From: Podospora pseudocomata
Taxonomy: Eukaryota > Ascomycota > Sordariomycetes > Sordariales > Podosporaceae
Assembly: GCF_035222375.1 (NCBI RefSeq)
Contig: NC_085889.1
Location: forward strand, 1,116,001 to 1,180,000
DNA length: 64,000 nt
Direction: 5' to 3'
In this document: positions 34,746-44,820 of the stretch, one piece after another
How the letters are laid out: the number at the start of each line of letters is the position of its first letter
How positions within the stretch are numbered: position 1 is the stretch's first letter
Position numbers and translations under genes: made by a program
The notes under the pieces: generated by a model
What the model saw: the letters and a program-made list of their open reading frames with translations, nothing else
What the model was told of the DNA's origin: nothing
Databases searched by the model: none

Positions 34746-37301
34746 ATGCCCGTCACAAACCTTCGCAACCCCCTAAAACGAGGCAAGGACCCTGAGCCAC
34801 GAGAACCGGAGCACAGCGACCCCGAGTCACCAGAACGCAGCCCGACGGGACAGAAGAGGCCAAGACACGACCCAACCTCACCCCTCTGCGCAGAATGTCA
34901 AGCCTTCGACCTCGACAACTACTTCGACAAAGCCCCTTCAGTTCTCGAAGCATGGCGTAATGGAGAGTTGAAAGCTGGGGTGAAACCCCGCAGCACCCCA
35001 GTTCGAGCAAAGGATGGGTCTTGGTACTTTGAAGACGCAGTACCTATCCATTACTTCGAAGACCGACTGAAGCCAGACACAAAGTGCCCTTTATGCCAGT
35101 TCTTCCGGCAAATGAGGGTGCAGCCAGACAAGCACGAAAAGTACAAGCTGCTTGCTCTCCCTAGCAGCGAGAGCTGGCTGTTTCAAATTGACCTGTTGAA
35201 GGAATGGAAGGAGATGTGGGATAAGCTTCAAGATTCGGTCTTTATGATTGTTGTTCCTGATCTGGAGTGGCTGCCGCCGATGGGACATGAGCATACTTGG
35301 ATTGAGAAAGAGGTTCCCTCGGTGGGAATGATATGTCGGTTGCGAGCTGACGAGGCGCCTGAAGAGTTGATGCGTCCAAGGGAGTTGCGAAACGAGGTGG
35401 ATTTAGGTCTCGTGCGAGACTGGCTGGATAACTGCATGAAGAAACATGGGAACGCTTGTAGGAGCAGGACTTCAGATGATGTTGTTGAACGCGGCTTCAG
35501 GGTGATTGACTGCGAAGCGGACCCTCCCACGGTAGAAGTCCAACCGTGGGGGGTTCCCTACGCCGCGTTGAGCTACGTGTGGGGAACAAGCCCTGAGGAT
35601 CAAGTTGAATGGCCAAGGACCGTCCTGGATGCCGTTAGTGCAACGAAGGATATCGGACTGCGATACCTTTGGGTCGACAGGCTGTGCATCAACCAGTCAG
35701 ACGGTGATGAAAAGGCCTATCTGGTCTCCAAAATGGCAGCCATCTATGAGGCAGCTGAAGTAACCATTGTCGCCGCGGCCGGCAACGGTGCTGGTCACGG
35801 TCTTCCGGGTATTCGGGACACCCCCCGAAGACCACAGCCACACTACACTCTTGACAGCGGGAACGCTCTTGTCTCGACTCTTCGAGATCCGCGCCGTGAC
35901 ATTCTCGAATCAAGCCACTGGACGCGAGGCTGGACATACCAGGAAGGTATCCTCTCCAACAGACGCATCGTCTTTACCGAACATCAAGTCTACTGGGAAT
36001 GTCGAAACATGGCTGCTCAAGAGAGTATCGACACTAAGCTCTTTCACAGATTCTCACAAGTTGAAGAGTTTGCCGACGATGACGGGGCGGCCAATAGCAA
36101 AGTTCTCTGGAAAGAGCGAGAAGATGAAGAGCTTGTCATGGCCGACTTCATGCTAGGCGGGATCTTCAAAGGTGACGCTTCGAGCGGAGGCCCATTCTGC
36201 AGCGCCGAAGGTTCCGTCCATACCGGGGGGGACGATCCATACCGTCTGGACTATGGCTTCCCGCCGCACCTCAGCGCCACCCTGCGTGCGCAACTCCGCG
36301 GACTTAACGAGCACATTCGGGCGTACTCCCACCGGAGGTTGACCCACGGTACAGATTCCCTGCCAGCGTTTTTGGGAATCACCAGCATGTACAGACGCTT
36401 CCCTGAGCTTTACCTCCTCCACGGCCTGCCTCTCTACCTCGACGGCAGTGTCCCAGCCTGTTCCACCACGCAAGTTACTTTTGCCATGTCAGCGAGCGGG
36501 TGGTATCACCGGAGTAGTATACAGCCAGAAACAACATTCATCTCAGAGCCTTGCTCTCGAAGGCCACACCTTCCGTCATGGACGTGGGCAGGATGGGAGG
36601 GGCCTGTTTCCTGGCGGGCTCCTCCCGCTATCGAGCACTGCTCCAATATGACGGACATGATTGACGCCATCTCGGCGAAGCAGCCCCCGCATCCCCTCTG
36701 GGTAGCGGAATTTCACGTCTTCAACTCGGCGCCTTTAGCAGAGAATAATATGCCTGCACGAACGGTGAGGCTGAGGGAATGCCATTCTGGTGAAGCTCTC
36801 GATGCAGAACAGCCAGATGCAATTGTGCTCCAAAATCCGTATGTGCTGAAGTATTCCACACGACATCCAGTTAGCGAAAGCAAGAAGAAATGGGATTGGA
36901 CAGCCAGGGCGGGCAGGGTGGGCAGCAGGTCAGTTCAGTCTGACCAGAATGTTCCGTGGGATACGAAACAGTATCGGATTGCTGGGAGATTGTCCTTTGT
37001 TGCTATGAGTGTGGAAATGACGGAGGAGGAGTGGACAAAAAAGCACTTTGACGGGGAGCTGGTGAGTGTTTTGATGTATGCGACGAGGTGGAATCCTGAA
37101 GAGCAGAGTGGCCATGGAGGGGCGCATTTCATGACGTTGAAAAAAGTGAGGAGTTTCAGGGGTCGTACTTCGATTTGGGAGAGGGTCGGGGTGCTTTACT
37201 TGGTGATTCCCAAGGTCTCGCTGGACAAGTGTGTGACGGGGGATGACTTGTTAAGGCAGGCTCCGGTGGAGAGACGGGAGATGACTGTTATTATCGAGTG
37301 A
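34746..37301 (+). CDS. HET-domain protein, long form with Cys-rich N-terminal region
   Basis: Single-exon gene of 851 residues, intact. Residues 1-45 are basic/acidic and disordered, with a nuclear-localisation-like KRPRHD stretch. CAEC at about 48-51 and CPLC at about 114-117 could bind metal. The HET domain spans about 270-420, with YAALSYVWG at 272-280, LWVDRLCINQ at 308-317, AAIYEAAEVTIVAAAG, and later RGWTYQEGILSNRRIVF and the tryptophan-rich PSWTWAGWEG. Zn-type knuckles before a HET domain are common in this class. Predicted role: non-self recognition. It is divergent from the broken HET gene, sharing a 350-base promoter region. No lesion seen. Confidence 0.88.
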   Translation: MPVTNLRNPLKRGKDPEPREPEHSDPESPERSPTGQKRPRHDPTSPLCAECQAFDLDNYFDKAPSVLEAWRNGELKAGVKPRSTPVRAKDGSWYFEDAVPIHYFEDRLKPDTKCPLCQFFRQMRVQPDKHEKYKLLALPSSESWLFQIDLLKEWKEMWDKLQDSVFMIVVPDLEWLPPMGHEHTWIEKEVPSVGMICRLRADEAPEELMRPRELRNEVDLGLVRDWLDNCMKKHGNACRSRTSDDVVERGFRVIDCEADPPTVEVQPWGVPYAALSYVWGTSPEDQVEWPRTVLDAVSATKDIGLRYLWVDRLCINQSDGDEKAYLVSKMAAIYEAAEVTIVAAAGNGAGHGLPGIRDTPRRPQPHYTLDSGNALVSTLRDPRRDILESSHWTRGWTYQEGILSNRRIVFTEHQVYWECRNMAAQESIDTKLFHRFSQVEEFADDDGAANSKVLWKEREDEELVMADFMLGGIFKGDASSGGPFCSAEGSVHTGGDDPYRLDYGFPPHLSATLRAQLRGLNEHIRAYSHRRLTHGTDSLPAFLGITSMYRRFPELYLLHGLPLYLDGSVPACSTTQVTFAMSASGWYHRSSIQPETTFISEPCSRRPHLPSWTWAGWEGPVSWRAPPAIEHCSNMTDMIDAISAKQPPHPLWVAEFHVFNSAPLAENNMPARTVRLRECHSGEALDAEQPDAIVLQNPYVLKYSTRHPVSESKKKWDWTARAGRVGSRSVQSDQNVPWDTKQYRIAGRLSFVAMSVEMTEEEWTKKHFDGELVSVLMYATRWNPEEQSGHGGAHFMTLKKVRSFRGRTSIWERVGVLYLVIPKVSLDKCVTGDDLLRQAPVERREMTVIIE

Positions 37302-37691
37302 GCATCAAGGGCACATTGAGCCTTAGGCGAGGCAGGTGTCGACATGTGAATATCGTGCTGAGGAGAAGCATTTGCTGTTTTCAGACTCGTTCCAAGGTTG
37401 CTCTTTAGCGTGGAGTCGATAGATGTTTGCCGTGCAATGGTATGTCACTCCCTCACGATGATTGGCCCACAGTTCAGATCTCGGCGGGATCCACTTTGTG
37501 AAGGGGATATTAGAAATGTTTTCTTTTTTCCCACGGAACTACACTTGGCATGCCACTGAATCTTCCAAATTGTTTACATTTTGTTCAACATTTTCAATTC
37601 TCTTATGAAAGTTCCCGGGATCCTGAAGAGAGGGCTCATTCCGGCCACCCGACTCAGATTCACAGGCCACATGCAAACAATAATTCGAAAC
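37302..37691. other. Intergenic / ArsH promoter and leader
   Basis: No gene. The ArsH frame is open upstream with an ATG at 37605, so part of this may be translated if that start is used. Confidence 0.45.
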
Positions 37692-38665
37692 ATGGGAGAC
37701 CTGAACAACACAGAGGCGATGAGGGAGCATGTGAAGCCGGCCCATGACTCCACGTACGAGTTCAAATCCTTTGCAATCCGTCCCTGCGATGAAGACCAGG
37801 ACATACGCAAGCGGTACCGTCCGTTCCTTTTGAGCGATGAAATCTCGGAGTCAGATTGGGTGTCGAAGCTCGAATTGGCCACAGCGGCGAAAATGGTCGA
37901 CACTGAGTTGCTCGTCCAAAATAAGGACAGGCTAAAGATCCTCGTGCTCTACGGAAGTCTTCGGGCGCGGTCAGTTGCTTTTTTTTAACAAGAGTCTACC
38001 GATGGATACGCATTAGCTGACAATTATCAGATCATTCTCCAAGCTTCTTGCGTACGAGGCATCACGCATTCTCTTCCGCCTCGGCTGTGATGTAAGAGTG
38101 TACGATCCAGCGGGTCTCCCAGTCAAGGATGATGAGCAGCACGACCATCCCAAAGTGCGTGAGCTTCGGGAGCTTAGCAAGTGGAGTGACGGGCATGTCT
38201 GGATCAGTCCCGAACAACACGGGAACTTAGTACGACTCCTCCCACAAAGATTCTGGGTAAATTTTCTGGCTGACTCTTGCATAGACCGCCGTCTTCAAGA
38301 ATCAGATCGACTGGATCCCACTCTCAACCGGCTCTGTCCGACCCACTCAAGGGAGGACCCTGGCTATTGCGCAGGTCAATGGCGGTTCCCAGTCGTTCAA
38401 CGCCGTCAACTCTCTGCGTATTCTGGGCCGTTGGATGAGAATGTTTACTATTCCAAACCAGAGTTCCATCCCGCAAGCATGGACGCACTTTACGGATGCC
38501 AATGATCCTGTGGATGGAGGAAACCGACTGAAGCCAAGCTCCAACAGGGATAGGCTCGTGGATTGCATGGAGGAGCTGGTCAAGTACACCATTGTTATGC
38601 GGCCACACTTTGATCTGTTTGGGGACCGGTTCAGCGAGAGGGAAGAGGCAAAGGTTAAAAAGTGA
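37692..38665 (+). CDS. arsH: ArsH-type NADPH-dependent FMN reductase (organoarsenical resistance)
   Basis: Flavodoxin-fold enzyme. ArsH proteins use NADPH and FMN, and several oxidise trivalent organoarsenicals. Exons 37692-37969, 38031-38229 and 38285-38665 give 285 residues. The introns (61 and 55 nt, branch AGCTGAC and GGCTGACTC) join in phase 2 and phase 0. The FMN-phosphate loop [18 protein letters not shown] crosses intron 1. [13 protein letters not shown], then [17 protein letters not shown] and [18 protein letters not shown], are ArsH signatures. I chose ATG 37692 because family members begin close to AMREHV and it has A at -3. ATG 37605 would add 29 residues in a poor context. There is no ars cluster around it: the neighbours are a HET gene and the Cys-rich gene group. 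Confidence 0.9.
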
Positions 38666-39171
38666 ACAATGACCTTTGCGGTTTGATTTGTCTTGTTGGG
38701 AATTACCTAGGTACGTATCAGAACAACCAAAAGTGATGCAGTTAGCTAAACTGAGGAGAACCCGACGGTTTAGACTTGAGCCGTCTTTCTGTGCCACAGC
38801 AATCTCTCACCAAAGACTGTAAATATTGGCCGTTGTTGCTTAATGTCCTGACCCAACCTTGCATCTCCTCAAGTCACTGACCTCTTGTTTAGCGACCCGA
38901 TCAGCATTACCACTGTCTCATCCCCAGGCCTTCCCCATCTCGTCTACCTACACTGGGCTCTTCTTATGTTGGTTTGGCTGGAATCTCTTCTTCCGAGCGT
39001 TAACTTTGTTCCCGCCGCCGGCTTGCTTTGTCTGGTTTTTGACTGACTGGTCCTCGGGTTTGCGCTTCTTGACAGGTCCACCTACCTGTGTTCACAACGA
39101 TAGCAGTGCCACCAACACTGTTGCCGTCCCCAGAAATTCCAGCACGACTGAAGTTGTCCACATTTCTAGCT
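38666..39171. other. Intergenic between convergent genes
   Basis: Contains the 3' ends of arsH and of the first Cys-rich copy. The open frame 38859-39191 starts at a non-ATG codon and looks non-coding. Confidence 0.45.
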
Positions 39172-39559
39172 CTAAGGCGAAAATTTCATAAGTTCCTGAG
39201 CAGTGTCCTGGCCCATTGCCACTCGCTCCAATGTAGCTAGCCACTCCTCGAGATTATTCTTCAGACCTTTGTCCGTTTTAATATTCCCGCGGCTGAAAGC
39301 TTCCTGATGAGGACCTAGAAATGATTAGAATGGATATTTTCTCTCGTGGCGTTTAAAGGGTCCATTGTCGGCGATGTCCCTTGCGAAGTAAGGTTCTCGA
39401 GTATTAGGTTGAGGGACGAATGAGTTTGAACCGGGGCATACAACGTACCTGACACATTGGGCAACGAGTTATTGATTCGCCGTAGGTAGAGCAATACCCT
39501 TTAGCTTTACACTTGGCATAATCCTGCCCGGTATTGGCGCACTGACAGCGGTAGGGCAT
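39172..39559 (-). CDS. Cys-rich cluster copy A (small zinc-knuckle-like protein, interrupted)
   Basis: Unrecognised family. Exon 1 (39449-39559, 37 codons) reads MPYRCQCANTGQDYAKC, then KAKGYC and a CPMC end. That is the C-x-C ... C ... C ... CxxC order shared with copies B-D. The donor GTACGT follows in phase 0. Downstream on the same strand the coding signal resumes (PYFARDIADNGPFKRHE) and, past a TAA, continues in the same frame with KNNLEEWLATLERVAMG, ending FSP and TAG at 39172-39174. I could not find an acceptor that joins exon 1 to this frame in phase, so this copy has either a small indel or an unusual second intron. The tail helix resembles that of copy D (YIEAMAAIALGKAS). Confidence 0.5.
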
Positions 39560-40000
39560 ATCGGCGTTGTGGTATTGGATGCTTCCGGTGTCTGTTTTGA
39601 AGTGATGGTGACGGAAAAGGCCGCGGGTGTTCGACTTGCCTTGAATTAAATAGTAGAAAGACAATAGCACGTGTTATCGCTGGCGACAGCATCAGAGACA
39701 CGCGAGACGTTCTGAAACAGGCCTCACGGTGGTCGTAAGGGAATTTCATGGCGTATGACCATGGCTTACTTCGGATTAACTCACCAGATTGGTAATGGAT
39801 GGGATGGAAAGGTTCCAGTGTTGAAGACTAAGCTGAGAAGTTGTCAACCGTGGTAAGCAGTGGGGGACTGACTTTTATCACGCCTGTGTGGGGTCACAAT
39901 AACTTTTCCTTTAACTCTCTAAGCCTTTGATTTACCACATTACAGGACCATATTACTCTGCTTCCTATATCATCCTCTTCCTCCAGCCACCGGTGATGCC
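39560..40000. other. Spacer between Cys-rich copies A and B
   Basis: About 440 bases, 5' of copy A and 3' of copy B; no gene. Confidence 0.45.
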
Positions 40001-40685
40001 TTAGACTTTCTTACTCTCCCCAGCTCTCTCATCAGGGCTGCCCAATGTCATCGCACCCATGGCCTTCTCCACCTCCCCAGAGCCATCAAGCTTGTTGTCA
40101 TTGTCAGCAGTCTTCTCCTCACTGCCAGTGGTCCCATCAGGGTTGTTTGTCTTGGGAGAACTATCAGGGTGGTAGAAGCTCGTCTCCTCAGTCGCCACCG
40201 ACATCAGTGAATCCAAGTATTCCCCCTGCTTCCTCTCCAGGTTCTCTTTGTAGCTGATGTAGGGGCGGCTCTACTGCTTCTCATCATGCCAATTGTACTG
40301 AGGAAAACCACAGCCAGTGTCTTTGGCGCGCCGAAGTGGGCGGGTGCCGGGAACAAAGTTATCCTGCTTTCCCCAGGCCCGGTGGATGCTCATACCAGGT
40401 GGAAGAATGTCGGTTGGATAGTCCTCCTCTTCGGTGCCGGGGGTGGGTTCAAAGGAACTGGATGGTACGGATGGAATGGCGTATTTATTCTCGAGGAGGA
40501 CGGGGCCACAGTTGGCGACCTATTGGAAGTCTTGTCAGCGTCGTGTTCTTTGGGTCGTGGAAGACAAGACATACCCGGCAGTGGTGACAGCGGTTGAGGC
40601 AAACGTGTGCTCCGACGCAGGTCTCCTGAGCTTTGCAATGCCTCCATTGCCCGAGGGCACGGCATTGACAATGATATCCCCGCAT
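40001..40685 (-). CDS. Cys-rich cluster copy B, with in-frame TAG before the C-terminal part
   Basis: Exon 1 (40575-40685) encodes MRGYHCQCRALGQWRHC, then CVGAHVC and a CHHC-R end, 37 codons, followed by a 55-nt GTATGT intron with CGCTGAC branch. Exon 2 (from 40519) starts VANC and continues through an acidic, Pro-rich stretch (PTPGTEEEDYPTDILPPG) to TAG at 40271-40273, giving a 119-residue product. The same frame then continues coding-like for 89 more codons (YISYKENLERKQGEYLDSLM, TSFYHP, acidic tail) to a stop at 40001. The SFYHP motif and the preceding helix recur in copy C past its own stop, so the extension is probably a real part of the ancestral protein. A 45-nt intron (GTACAA...ATCAG) could remove the TAG in frame, but its sites are weak. 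Function unknown; the Cys pattern suggests Zn binding. Confidence 0.55.
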
Positions 40686-41232
40686 TTTGTCAGAACTTGT
40701 CAGTGGAGGATGTGTGGAAGAAATTGAAGATGATGGCCGACTTTGTTTCAGTCCATGGGGTCGAAAAAGGAGGTGGGAATCTGACAGTGTGATTCGGGAC
40801 AAGGTTGGCATCAGATAACAACAACAAAAAGTATCTGTCGACTTGGGAGTCGCCTGCAAAACAAAACTTCACAGCGACAGACGATAGCTCTCCCTTCCTG
40901 ATAGCAGAACCTCACCGCGGGGTCTGCTTGGGTGTAGGCTGTTGTGGGTTCGAAAAGTAACTCGAACCAATGAGCGTGCCATAGCTCAGGTTGACTCTGA
41001 AAATCAGCAGTCCCAAGGCAGCAGCAGGGTCTGAAGACGTCTGCTGGCGTGCCTAAGGTGCACGTGCTCCTGGCACACCAGTCAACAGGGCAGAGCAAGA
41101 TGATCACAGCTTAGGTGCAATGTTCCTAAAATGTCTCCAAATGAACTGCATTTTCTGTGTTCTCAGCTACCTAACCGCGTGCCCAGGACCTGCTTGGCAT
41201 TCAACCTATCTGGCTCATTGCCCTCCTCCAAA
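40686..41232. other. Spacer between Cys-rich copies B and C
   Basis: About 550 bases upstream of copy B and downstream of copy C. Minus frame 40811-41107 is open but has no family pattern. No gene is supported. Confidence 0.45.
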
Positions 41233-41711
41233 TTACTTCTTCTGGTTCTGGTACGGGTGATAAAAGCTCGTTTTGCCCTTGTACCCATCCATTATATAGT
41301 CAGCATAAGCCTGCCTCTGTTCCAGGCTGTCATTGTTGGGATATGGAACACCGAGCAAGCTCTGGCTTCCGTTGGGGAAAATGTCCCCTTAAGTTGTCCC
41401 GTGAGCCTGTCGGCCGCTATTACTGCCTTGGACTGCGAGGTATGGCGACCAGGACGAGGTGTTACTGGCATGCGTGTTATTGGCATGGTTGGTGAAAGTG
41501 TAGGCCGGTTGCTGAGTTTGGTGAGACGACAGGGCGACATGACAGGTAACCTATTATTGGGAGAATTAGCACCAGCTCACTTGGAGACCTTTCAGGACAG
41601 CTTGTCGTTAATTACCTGGCACTTCCCACACAACCTGGAAGTATTGTGCCATTGGTGGCATTGCTGGGCTCTGCAGGAGCTGGGGCTTGCAGGGCATTTG
41701 CAGGTAGGCAT
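41233..41711 (-). CDS. Cys-rich cluster copy C, with in-frame TAA before the SFYHP tail
   Basis: Exon 1 (41616-41711, 32 codons) reads MPTCKCPASPSSC, then C and a CGKC-Q end; a 65-nt GTAATT intron follows in phase 0. Exon 2 (from 41550) starts VTCHVALSSH and is Ser/Thr/Asn/Gln-rich up to TAA at 41389-41391, giving an 85-residue product. The frame then goes on for 51 codons with SLEQRQAYADYIMDGYKGKT and SFYHPYQNQKK to TAA at 41233-41235. That tail matches copy B (LERKQGEYLDSLM ... TSFYHP). No standard intron removes the inner stop while keeping the frame. Function unknown. Confidence 0.5.
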
Positions 41712-42229
41712 TTTGATAGCCGTGCTTCGTGGTGTAAAGCGTGTTGGATTTAGCGCTTGTGTCGAGCCCAACGGTAGAAGCTGTGGAGGTTGATGGCTTG
41801 CTGAAACAACCAGAGAAAGTTGTCTGCTCGGTGCCATTATATCTCAGTTCCACCATGGTAATCTGAATCACGATCTATTTTCAGTGACCACTGACAACTC
41901 ATACTTAAGATACGCATGTGTTCATGTTAAGCCATGTGCAGTTCTTCGAGATAAATCTCGTTACCTTATCCTGATCACAGCTATTCCCAACTGACTACTT
42001 ATAAGATTCTGAATAAACAAGACTTGTTTGTGGAGCCAGGATGTGCAGCTTTAAGCCTACCAGTCATAAGTTATAAGAAAGAGGATCACGCGTGAAAGAA
42101 AGTGTCATGAATCGTCAACGTAGAGAAGAAAAGCCAGTGTACAATCTTCATCAACACACCTCTGAAATAAACACAACTCCATTCCCAAAGAAACCCCAGT
42201 GACCACTCTATCAAGACATCCGTGCAGCT
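41712..42229. other. Spacer between Cys-rich copies C and D
   Basis: About 520 bases, A/T-richer than the flanks; no gene. Confidence 0.45.
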
Positions 42230-42768
42230 TCATTTCTTATCACCATCCTTCATTGTCAAGTCTCTCTGTCTTTCCGCTTCATGCTCTCTCATGGCCTGAT
42301 CCAACCGCTCCACCACCTCGGATGCAGAGGCCTTTCCCAGCGCAATAGCTGCCATAGCCTCGATGTAGGACTGGAATCCAATCTGATAGTCCTGCGGTGC
42401 CCGCACCTTGACGAGGTTCACATGGCCGACCAGCATGTCACGGCTGTAGTTGGCGAATGGGGGTGACATTGCCCGATATCCATCAAATCCGCCTCTGGGA
42501 GAGACGGGTGACTTGTTGAACTGGCATCTGTTGTCCTGTGTAGCTGTTAGAAACGATTCTTATGTATTTTTCAATAACATTACGTCAGATATAATAAAAA
42601 CATTCAGGGTTGATCAAAAACGTGACATGATGGATGAAGCTGGATGGAATGGGCAGGTCATACGCGACACCCCTCACAATAGAGTTCTTTATCGTGCCAG
42701 ACAGCACAGTTCAGCGACGACCGGCAGTTCGGCTTCAAGTCAACATTCTGGCACCGGCACAGTGGCAT
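42230..42768 (-). CDS. Cys-rich cluster copy D, intact small protein
   Basis: The only copy open from start to end: exon 1 42664-42768 (35 codons) and exon 2 42230-42535 (102 codons including stop) over a 128-nt intron with a TTCTAACAG branch, giving 136 residues. Exon 1 reads MPLCRCQNVDLKPNC, then CAVWHDKELYC and GCR; exon 2 opens DNRC. That makes seven cysteines in CxC-x8-C-x5-C-x9-C-x2-C plus one. The C-terminal half is helical and charged (YIEAMAAIALGKASASEVVE, REHEAERQRD), possibly a coiled coil or oligomerisation part. No signal peptide, so intracellular. A Zn-binding N-terminal knuckle with a C-terminal helix is my best structural guess. No function is assigned. Confidence 0.65.
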
Positions 42769-43498
42769 GTTTTATTCTGGTTCTGACGCGATAGATATGA
42801 GCTGCTGGTGATGGTGAACGGGGGCAGCCTGGTCATTATGGTATTGATGAGGAGATGTTGCCGACGCGCGAAATTCGGGAGCCTCAGCGGTTAAGGCAGA
42901 GTCCTACTTCGATGCAGTTTCTGTCAAGCTGAGGAGGCAAGATGGGCTGCACCGCCTCCCGCCACACGAATTGTGGGTGGCCTTTGCCTGTGTGTGTGAC
43001 CAACCAATGCACGTGCAGCTGGACCTGTGCGCGCCCCTTTAATAAAAACGGGAAGGCAGGCAGTCCTGCCAAGGTGATAAAAGTGGAGGCAGTTCGGTGA
43101 GGCTTACTTACGAAAATAGTATATCTCACCAAAATGCACATTCAGGCTTGACTCTTGGGCTCAGACACGGCTACTATGATGAGCTGTCATGAATCACAAA
43201 GGCGACAGGTCAATTACCAGGGGGTTGGGCAGTCAGGCTTAGCTGCGGCGGCAAGTGGGTTAAATAGGTACCTCATCATTCATCCTGGCGAAGTCCACAT
43301 TCATAAATGCAAAGGTCAGGTTGTTGAATATGGCTGCTTTTTAGAAACCAAGTCCATTTTCAAGTAGGTAAGGTAAGGCAATTTGTGCTGTAAGGGCATC
43401 CACAATATGCCCCCCGAACCCCTGAATGGCTCTCTGACCCTATGCTGAACTCCACTCTTGTTCAGCATTCCATACACCAATACCTAACTCACTCTACC
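42769..43498. other. Spacer upstream of copy D
   Basis: About 730 bases. A minus frame at 42884-43141 is open from a GT-rich start (MCIL then a GTGAGA donor) but shows no family Cys pattern, so I leave it out. Confidence 0.4.
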
Positions 43499-44111
43499 TT
43501 ATTTTTGGCTTGAGTTTCCGTCGGATGTTCCTGCATCTTTGTTCGCGGGAGGTTTATCCTCCTGTCCCTTTGCCTGCTTTTTTGCCTCTCTTTTCGCCAT
43601 CATCTTTGGACCTAGACGTTCACCTTCTTCTCCACTGTCCACCCAATTTTCATGTGGACCAGTGCCACCAGTGCTACCATCTGAACTGCCTCCGTTGTCT
43701 ATGTTTCCCAACTTCCTAGCTTTGCTGTGACGGACGAGAGGGACGTTGAAGTTGTGGTTAATGTTGAATCCTTGACTTGGATACAGTGACATGGGCTTCA
43801 AAGAATCTGGGGATCAGAGCCTATCCTCTCTATCTATCTACCATGCGAACAAAGGGTCGCTGTGGATTGGCCGGAAGTAATATTAAAATCTTGTTCTTTA
43901 TTCGATCCTATCACACTTACGAGGACATCCCAAGGCCATTGCCAACAGTATTTCGCAATCTATTCCAACCAAGTATGTGTGCACCAATGAGCAAGATGGT
44001 AACTGGGATTTCTTCAAGGCTCCGATGTGCCTTTCATCTTGTGCGTTGTTCAACCGTTGACAAAAGCCAAGGCTGGTTGGAATGCACAAAGGAACGCTAG
44101 ACTCAAAGCAA
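43499..44111 (-). CDS. Probable spliced small gene in the Cys-rich cluster, 5' end unresolved
   Basis: Two exons are supported: 43921-44111 and 43499-43806, joined over a 114-nt intron with a perfect GTAAGT donor and CCCCAG acceptor in phase 1. The upstream exon (reads VPLCIPTSLGFCQRLNNAQD, later CEILLAMALGCP) follows a CTGAC...AACAG acceptor at about 44112, so a further 5' exon is expected but I could not place its ATG. The last exon is hydrophilic: Gly/Ser-rich, then Lys/Glu-rich (MMAKREAKKQAKGQEDKPP), ending at TAA 43499. It sits between copy D and copy E but lacks the CxC...CxxC pattern, so it may be a distant relative or unrelated. Confidence 0.4.
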
Positions 44112-44820
44112 CTGTTTGGTTGTCAGCAATCATCCCTGACTGCTTGCTGAGATCCATGGTGGCACCACTTGGTATACACCACCAACATCGAATGGAATGT
44201 TACATGTAGAGTTGGGGAGGAGGCCAGCCAGCTGCCGCAGACTCACAGGACTTGAAGCTGTTTGAGATTCACTGCCGTAGCTTTGAAGAAATTGGGTCGT
44301 AGGTGCTTACAGATTTCATAGTAGAGCCAACTTGGTCAATGCCCTCAGAATGCTCGCGGCTTGAGATGGCAGTTAGTACTAAACATAGGTACCTAAGGTA
44401 CCTTACCATGAGATATTCGAATCACTTCCAAATTCCAGTTCCAGACCAGGTAGTCTTTGAGGCATGTGAATAATCTTTCTATCGCCTTGACAGACATGGG
44501 TATCTACCTACCTGAAGGTCTCTCGACTTGAATTTTCAGTGGAAGAAGCTAGCCGGTAACTGCCGAGGAGTGTAGCTTCCTTACTGGTAGGCCATAGACT
44601 TAACCTACCGAAAGTGAAACTCGGTGCTTCTTGCTTGCCAAGGTGCCTCATATTCACTCTGCAGACCGGGTGACATAACAGCCACCTCATGGGCTTTGCC
44701 CAACAGATCACCACCAAACCTCAACTGAGCCATTGAACTTTTACATCAATGCCTAGGAAAAGTACCCATCATTCGTAAGCTTGCATCCTACATCATCTCG
44801 TTTTACACCTCATCGTCAAG
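44112..44820. other. Intergenic with a GGTACC palindromic motif
   Basis: No gene beyond a possible missing first exon of the preceding minus-strand gene. Contains one of two identical 17-bp GGTACC-type motifs of the window. Confidence 0.45.
44388..44404. repeat. 17-bp palindromic motif, copy 1
   Basis: AGGTACCTAAGGTACCT, identical to 58554-58570. It is a near-perfect inverted repeat of AGGTACC around the central TA. Confidence 0.7.

Noticed and set aside
38859-39191. Plus frame of 110 codons with two hydrophobic stretches
   Set aside because: No ATG start, overlaps the end of Cys-rich copy A on minus, and no spliced extension.
40238-40282. 45-nt intron in Cys-rich copy B that would remove the inner TAG in frame
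   Set aside because: Donor GTACAA and acceptor ATCAG exist and the length is a multiple of three, but there is no good branch site and copy C has no equivalent, so it is kept only as an alternative.
42884-43141. Possible sixth member of the Cys-rich family on minus
   Set aside because: Open frame with a GTGAGA donor near its start, but no CxC...CxxC order.
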